64,000 nt of DNA. It comes from Streptomyces marianii (lineage in GTDB: Bacteria > Actinomycetota > Actinomycetes > Streptomycetales > Streptomycetaceae). Shown here in pieces: positions 60,264 through 64,000 of this stretch. The notes below the pieces were generated by a model. It saw nothing but the letters and a program-made list of their open reading frames with translations. It ran no database searches and was not told where the DNA came from. Numbering within the stretch: position 1 is the stretch's first letter; each line of letters starts with the position of its first letter. The stretch is from NCBI RefSeq assembly GCF_005795905.1, contig NZ_VAWE01000002.1, positions 62,001-126,000 on the forward strand. The letters run 5' to 3'. Both the position numbers and the translations under genes were made by a program.

Positions 60264-61145
60264 ATGCGTAAGACCCGACAGCGCGTGCTGCGGCGCGTCG
60301 TGACGACCGCCGCGCTTGTCGCCGCCTCGGGGGCGCTGGCCGCACCGGCCGCGCTCGCTGCCACCGACTCGCCGTCGCCGAGCACGTCCGCCTCGTCAAC
60401 GGACGACGCCTCGATCGCGGTGAAGCAGGAGTCCCCGTCGAAGTCCGAGAGCCCGAGCCCGGGCCCGACGGGGGAGCCCGGCACTGATCCGACTGTCCCG
60501 CCCACCGAGCCGGGCACGGACCCCACCGTCCCGCCCACGACGGACCCGACCGAGCCGGGCACGGACCCGACGGACCCGCCGACGACGGACCCCACGGACC
60601 CGCCCACCACGGACCCCACGGACCCGCCGACGACGGACCCGACCGATCCCCCGATCACCGACCCGACCGACCCGCCCACCACCGACCCCACCGACCCGGG
60701 CACGGACCCGACGGACCCGCCGACGACGGACCCCACGGACCCGCCCACCACGGACCCCACGGACCCGCCGACGACGGACCCGACCGATCCCCCGACCACC
60801 GACCCGACCGACCCGGGCACGGACCCGACGAAGCCGCCCGCCACCGACCCGGGCACCGACCCGTCCCCCGGCCCGACCCCGGGCAACGGTGACTCCGGCC
60901 GGGACTCCTCGGACACCGGCAAGGGAGGTACGGCCGAGGGCGACTCGCCCAAGGGCGGCACCGCCAAGCAGATCAGCGCCATCGACACCATCACGCCCGC
61001 CGGAAGCCTCGCGCACACCGGCGCCGACGGAAACACGACGCTGGCCCTCACCGCCGGCGGGCTGCTCGCCGCGGGCCTGGCAGCCGTGGGCGCCGTCGGC
61101 TACGGCAAGCGCCGCAGCGGCCGCGACGCCGCCGACCAGGCCTGA
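60264..61145 (+). CDS. LAHTG-anchored surface protein with DPT repeats
   Basis: The 293-residue product starts at ATG 60264 (GGAGG eleven bases upstream). A signal peptide (V-T-T-A-A-L-V-A-A-S-G-A-L-A-A-P-A-A-L-A-A) is followed by repeated D-P-T-D-P-P-T-T units at about 75-205, a Gly/Ser linker, and L-A-H-T-G at residues 249-253 with a TM helix and the basic tail K-R-R-S-G-R. L-A-x-T-G is the class E sortase signal of Streptomyces, so the protein is wall-anchored. The repeat stalk could project an end for mating contact. A 141-bp unit within the repeats is duplicated. Confidence 0.85.
   Translation: MRKTRQRVLRRVVTTAALVAASGALAAPAALAATDSPSPSTSASSTDDASIAVKQESPSKSESPSPGPTGEPGTDPTVPPTEPGTDPTVPPTTDPTEPGTDPTDPPTTDPTDPPTTDPTDPPTTDPTDPPITDPTDPPTTDPTDPGTDPTDPPTTDPTDPPTTDPTDPPTTDPTDPPTTDPTDPGTDPTKPPATDPGTDPSPGPTPGNGDSGRDSSDTGKGGTAEGDSPKGGTAKQISAIDTITPAGSLAHTGADGNTTLALTAGGLLAAGLAAVGAVGYGKRRSGRDAADQA
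60557..60815 (+). repeat. Tandem-repeat stalk with 141-bp duplicated unit
   Basis: The segment beginning at 60557 is repeated from 60698, 141 bp (47 codons) later, with only one difference seen over about 115 bases (GATCACC versus GACCACC). Shorter 12- and 24-bp units (GACCCGACGGACCCG and variants) fill the stalk. It encodes protein repeats and is not a CRISPR array. Confidence 0.8.
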
Positions 61146-61182
61146 CCGGATCACCCAGGGACGCCCTGACACGTCCCAACGA

Positions 61183-61212
61183 CCGGTGGCCCGCACACCT
61201 GCGGGCCACCGG
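61183..61212 (+). terminator. Terminator after the surface protein
   Basis: A 12-bp perfect stem is formed by CCGGTGGCCCGC (61183-61194) and its complement (61201-61212) with an ACACCT loop, 37 bases after the stop codon. Confidence 0.8.
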
Positions 61213-61366
61213 CCACACCCTCCCGCACTCGCAGCCGGCCAGGCCCGACCCCCGCAGGCGCCGCACCCCCTGCGCCGGCCTCACTCCCCGCCAACGGCAG
61301 ACCGGCCTTCCGCCCGCTACCTGCCGCGCCACCATGCCCCCCACGCCCTGCGAAAGGCGCCCCGCC

Positions 61367-62203
61367 ATGACCGCACTGACCCCCGCCGCGATCGGGCTGA
61401 CCACGCTGCTCGCCCACCGCCGGCGCCCCGCCCTCGGCGCCTTCCTGCCCGCCGGCTTCCCCAACTGGACAGCCGGGATCGACACCCTGCGCGCCTTCAC
61501 CCGTCACGGAGCTGACTTCCTCGAGGTCGGTGTTCCGCACCGCACACCCGCCCTCGACGGGCCCGACATCACCCAGGCATACGCGCAGGCCCTCAGCCAA
61601 GGGGCCCGAATGGCCCACGTGCTCTCCACGGTCCGCCTCGCAGCGTCCAGCACCGGCGCACCGGTCGTCGTCATGAGCTACTGGTCCTCCGTCCTCGACT
61701 TCGGCATCCAACGCTTCGCTCACGACTTCGCCCAGGCAGGCGCAGCCGGCGTGATGATCCCCGACCTGCCCGTAGCGGAAGCCGACGAGTGGACGGAGGC
61801 CGCCCGAGCAGCGGGCATTCACACTCCGCAGTTCGCGCCGCGCGACGCCAACGACGACCAGATGGACACCATCGCTCAAGCCGCCTCCGGGTGGCTCTAC
61901 GCCCCGGCCGCCCCCGCACCCACCGGCTACCAAGGCGACCTGGACATCCCCGCGCTGCGTGACTTCACCACGAGGCTGCGCACCCACAGCGCCCTTCCAG
62001 TGGTCGGCGGCGTTGGCATCTCCACCCCGCGCCTCGCCGGAGAAGTCGCTCCGTTCGTCGACGCTGTGGTGATCGGCTCGCCACTGGTGCGGCCCCTGCT
62101 CGAACACCGTTCGTCCAGCGGTCTCGACAGCGCTGTGGAACAGGTGAGGGCCTTCGCTCACGCGCTGCGCACACCTGCCTCTGCCGGTGCCCGAACCGCG
62201 TGA
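61367..62203 (+). CDS. Tryptophan synthase alpha-like protein
   Basis: From ATG 61367 the product has about 278 residues. TrpA signatures are F-L-P-A-G-F-P-N, the catalytic acid in D-F-L-E-V-G-V-P-H and the second acid in P-A-L-D-G-P-D-I (near residues 53 and 64), V-V-M-S-Y-W, and M-I-P-D-L-P. TrpA cleaves indole-3-glycerol phosphate to indole and glyceraldehyde-3-phosphate, normally with TrpB; both catalytic acids are present but no trpB is nearby. It may release free indole, as stand-alone indole-3-glycerol-phosphate lyases do, or take another substrate. It has no recognised operon partner. Confidence 0.85.
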   Translation: MTALTPAAIGLTTLLAHRRRPALGAFLPAGFPNWTAGIDTLRAFTRHGADFLEVGVPHRTPALDGPDITQAYAQALSQGARMAHVLSTVRLAASSTGAPVVVMSYWSSVLDFGIQRFAHDFAQAGAAGVMIPDLPVAEADEWTEAARAAGIHTPQFAPRDANDDQMDTIAQAASGWLYAPAAPAPTGYQGDLDIPALRDFTTRLRTHSALPVVGGVGISTPRLAGEVAPFVDAVVIGSPLVRPLLEHRSSSGLDSAVEQVRAFAHALRTPASAGARTA

Positions 62204-62268
62204 CCCTCAACAGGCGTCACCGCGTCGGCAGGATCCCGGAACAACGAACACGAAGAGGAAGCGCCGAG

Positions 62269-63024
62269 TTGGACTCCCACCCCCGTTTCACACGCCCAAC
62301 GGCGTTGGCCGCCCTGGTCCTCGCCGTCGCCCTGACCGGCTGCTCGCCGCTCGCAGACCCGCACCCCGGCGACAACGCGAAGGCGCCCGCCCCAGCCGCC
62401 GTCGGCACTGCCCGGATGGCCCTGGGCGAACTGACCGTCAAAGGCCCGGCCCCGATGACCGGATACGACCGGGAGAAGCTCTTCGGCCCGGCCTGGTCGG
62501 ACTCGACCACGGCCCCCGGCGGCGGGAACTCGTGTGACACCCGCAACGACGTCCTGCGCCGCGACCTGCACAGCATCCGCTACAAGGCCGCCTCGCGGTG
62601 CGTCATCGCCGCAGGCGTCCTGGACGACCCGTACACGGGCGAGCAGATCAGCTTCGTCCGCGGCCCGCAGAGCTCCAAGATCCAGGTAGACCACGTCGTC
62701 GCCCTGGGGGCGAGCTGGCGGACGGGCGCGGCTGGGCTCACGCAGGAGCAGCGACGGGCCTTGGGGAACGACCCCCTCAATCTGATCACCTCGGCAGGAC
62801 CGGTGAACGCCGCCAAGTCCGACGCGGACGCCGCGGGCTGGCTGCCGCCGAGCAAGTCCTTCCACTGCCCGTACGTCGCGCGGCAGATCGCCGTGAAGGC
62901 CAAGTACCGGCTGTGGGTGACCGCAGCCGAGCAGGCCGCCATGTCCCGGGTCCTGGCCGAGTGCCCCGACGAGCCGCTTCCCACCGACACCAGCAAGGAC
63001 GTCGCCCTGCCGGGGCTGACGTGA
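62269..63024 (+). CDS. Secreted HNH nuclease (DUF1524-like)
   Basis: TTG 62269 (GAGGAAG eight bases upstream) is chosen because it gives a short N-region before the signal segment A-A-L-V-L-A-V-A-L-T-G-C with lipobox L-T-G-C, so the protein is probably a lipoprotein. The frame opens upstream at 62200, where a GTG overlaps the trpA-like stop. The domain has V-D-H-V-V-A-L with the catalytic His at about 143 and N-L-I-T...N-A-A-K-S-D, the DUF1524/HNH layout. Such nucleases can degrade external DNA. Confidence 0.82.
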   Translation: MDSHPRFTRPTALAALVLAVALTGCSPLADPHPGDNAKAPAPAAVGTARMALGELTVKGPAPMTGYDREKLFGPAWSDSTTAPGGGNSCDTRNDVLRRDLHSIRYKAASRCVIAAGVLDDPYTGEQISFVRGPQSSKIQVDHVVALGASWRTGAAGLTQEQRRALGNDPLNLITSAGPVNAAKSDADAAGWLPPSKSFHCPYVARQIAVKAKYRLWVTAAEQAAMSRVLAECPDEPLPTDTSKDVALPGLT

Positions 63025-63036
63025 CAAGGAGAGGCC

Positions 63037-63255
63037 GTGCACATCCAGCACCGCATCCCGCCGGGCCGCCCCCAGGGTGCCGCCCGCCGCCCCCGGCCCG
63101 CCCCACTGTCCCCGCCACCCGAGTGGCGTCACCGGCATCTGTTCGTCGAACCCCGCTACACCGGCATCACCGGGGACGACGACCTCGACGACGCAGGCAT
63201 CACGGCGCCGCCCGAGCCGCCGGCCTTCCGCTCCCGCCGCCGGCCCCCCGCCTGA
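63037..63255 (+). CDS. Small hypothetical protein
   Basis: The GTG at 63037 is preceded by AAGGAGAGG and lies 12 bases after the nuclease stop. The 72 residues are Arg/Pro-rich at both ends with a central W-R-H-R-H-L-F-V-E-P-R-Y. A strong ribosome site and close spacing argue that it is expressed with the nuclease. No family is recognised. Confidence 0.55.
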   Translation: MHIQHRIPPGRPQGAARRPRPAPLSPPPEWRHRHLFVEPRYTGITGDDDLDDAGITAPPEPPAFRSRRRPPA

Positions 63256-63353
63256 CCATCCCCGGACACCGCCGCACGGGGCCGTGCGCATCCCGCCCGG
63301 CTCCCCGGCCCTTCGCCTGGAGCTCGCCCGCGCCGCACTGAACCGGAGGTTTC

Positions 63354-64000
63354 ATGTCCCGCATCCCGACGAGACCCTCCTCGTCCGGCAGCTGGTCCCC
63401 GCCCGGCGTGCCGCCGGTCCTCGCCGCCGTGAGCAGCAGCCGTCAGCCTCCGCAGTCCGCCGGCCGCGGGTTTCGGGTCCTTCACGCCCTGCTGCATCTG
63501 GGCGCCCGTGACGAGCATCAGCTCGCCGAAATCGCCCGTGCCGCGGGCCTGCAGCCGTCGCACGCCTCCAAGCTCCTCAAGGCCGCCGCTGCGGAGAACC
63601 TTGTCGAGCGCGGCACCCGCCGCGGTACCTACCGGCTCACCCGGGAGTCCGCCCCGTTGGCTCAGGAGCCCAGGACACCCGCATCCACGCCGACCGTCCG
63701 CCGCATCGTCGAGGATCTGCAGCAGGAGACAGAAGTCGCCGCCGCCTGGCACGAGCCGCACTTCCGTGTCGGCCTCGGGCTGCACCTCACCCTCGTCGAC
63801 ATGGCGTGCCCGCAGCCGGAGCTGCGGACCGCAGCCGCGCAGCAGGACGGCAACCTGCGAACGACCGCCGCCGGACGTGCCGTTCTCGCCTACGCGCCCT
63901 CCGAGATCGCCGTCGGCCCCGACGACCTCCCGCTCACTCTGCCTCCCGCTACGCAGGACACCATCCGCTCCACCCGGATCGCGCTGCGCCGGTACCCCGG
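63354..64000 (+). CDS. IclR-like regulator, N-terminal part (runs off the window)
   Basis: From ATG 63354 (GGAGG six bases upstream) the frame is open to the window end, about 215 codons. Residues about 44-96 form a winged HTH (L-A-E-I-A-R-A-A-G-L-Q-P-S-H-A-S-K-L-L-K-A), and T-T-A-A-G-R-A-V-L-A-Y-A-P matches the start of the IclR effector domain. IclR proteins respond to small-molecule metabolites. A ligand cannot be inferred. The 3' end lies outside the window. Confidence 0.7.
   Translation, partial: MSRIPTRPSSSGSWSPPGVPPVLAAVSSSRQPPQSAGRGFRVLHALLHLGARDEHQLAEIARAAGLQPSHASKLLKAAAAENLVERGTRRGTYRLTRESAPLAQEPRTPASTPTVRRIVEDLQQETEVAAAWHEPHFRVGLGLHLTLVDMACPQPELRTAAAQQDGNLRTTAAGRAVLAYAPSEIAVGPDDLPLTLPPATQDTIRSTRIALRRYP

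Noticed and set aside
60470..60880. Short tandem repeats that could be taken for a CRISPR array
   Set aside because: Units are 12-24 bp, contiguous, without unique spacers, and encode Asp-Pro-Thr repeats in frame with a signal peptide and LAHTG anchor.

Overview
The window is high-GC actinobacterial DNA with Streptomyces-type codon use (strong G/C at third positions, GTG/TTG starts, purine-rich ribosome sites, many 4-base start/stop overlaps). It reads as part of a large conjugative plasmid or plasmid-like element. It carries a parA/parB partition pair flanked by matching repeat arrays, a primase-polymerase and helicase replication pair, a T4SS-like (Tcp/VirB) transfer operon with an FtsK-type motor, and an SpdB-like membrane protein. 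There is no rRNA, CRISPR array or intact insertion sequence. Both ends cut through genes. The sequence does not show whether the molecule is linear or circular.

Layout. 1-8.4 kb: accessory genes, including a run of five plus-strand genes (small HicA-like protein, two unknowns, a SpoT/MESH1-like HD hydrolase, a degenerate P-loop protein), a PD-(D/E)XK-like protein, a small membrane protein and a DUF1963-like protein. 8.5-16.6 kb, minus strand: a Ser/Thr kinase with a propeller-like N-terminal half; a three-gene operon of XRE regulator, four-helix membrane protein and an RNase H-dsRBD fusion, with a twin operator at its head; and a very large zinc-motif protein. 17-25.4 kb: a metabolic island with a TPR regulator, asparagine synthetase, Nudix hydrolase, UDP-sugar dehydrogenase and a divergent HemC with a duplicated fragment, followed by an initiator tRNA gene, a cold-shock protein and an HU protein. 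25.8-31.2 kb: a SWIM protein and a SNF2 helicase with three dsRBD-like modules, preceded by an array of nine TGACGC motifs. 32-42.2 kb: replication and partition, with a highly structured non-coding block at 38.44-38.66 kb. 42.6-58.3 kb: transfer. 58.3-64 kb: MFS exporter, LAHTG surface protein, TrpA-like enzyme, secreted nuclease and the start of an IclR-like regulator.

The two strongest candidates for an undescribed system are (a) the XRE / 4-TM / RNase H-dsRBD operon at 11719-13813 and (b) the triple-dsRBD SNF2 helicase plus SWIM partner at 25793-31236. Both are assigned from motifs read by eye. No database search was possible.
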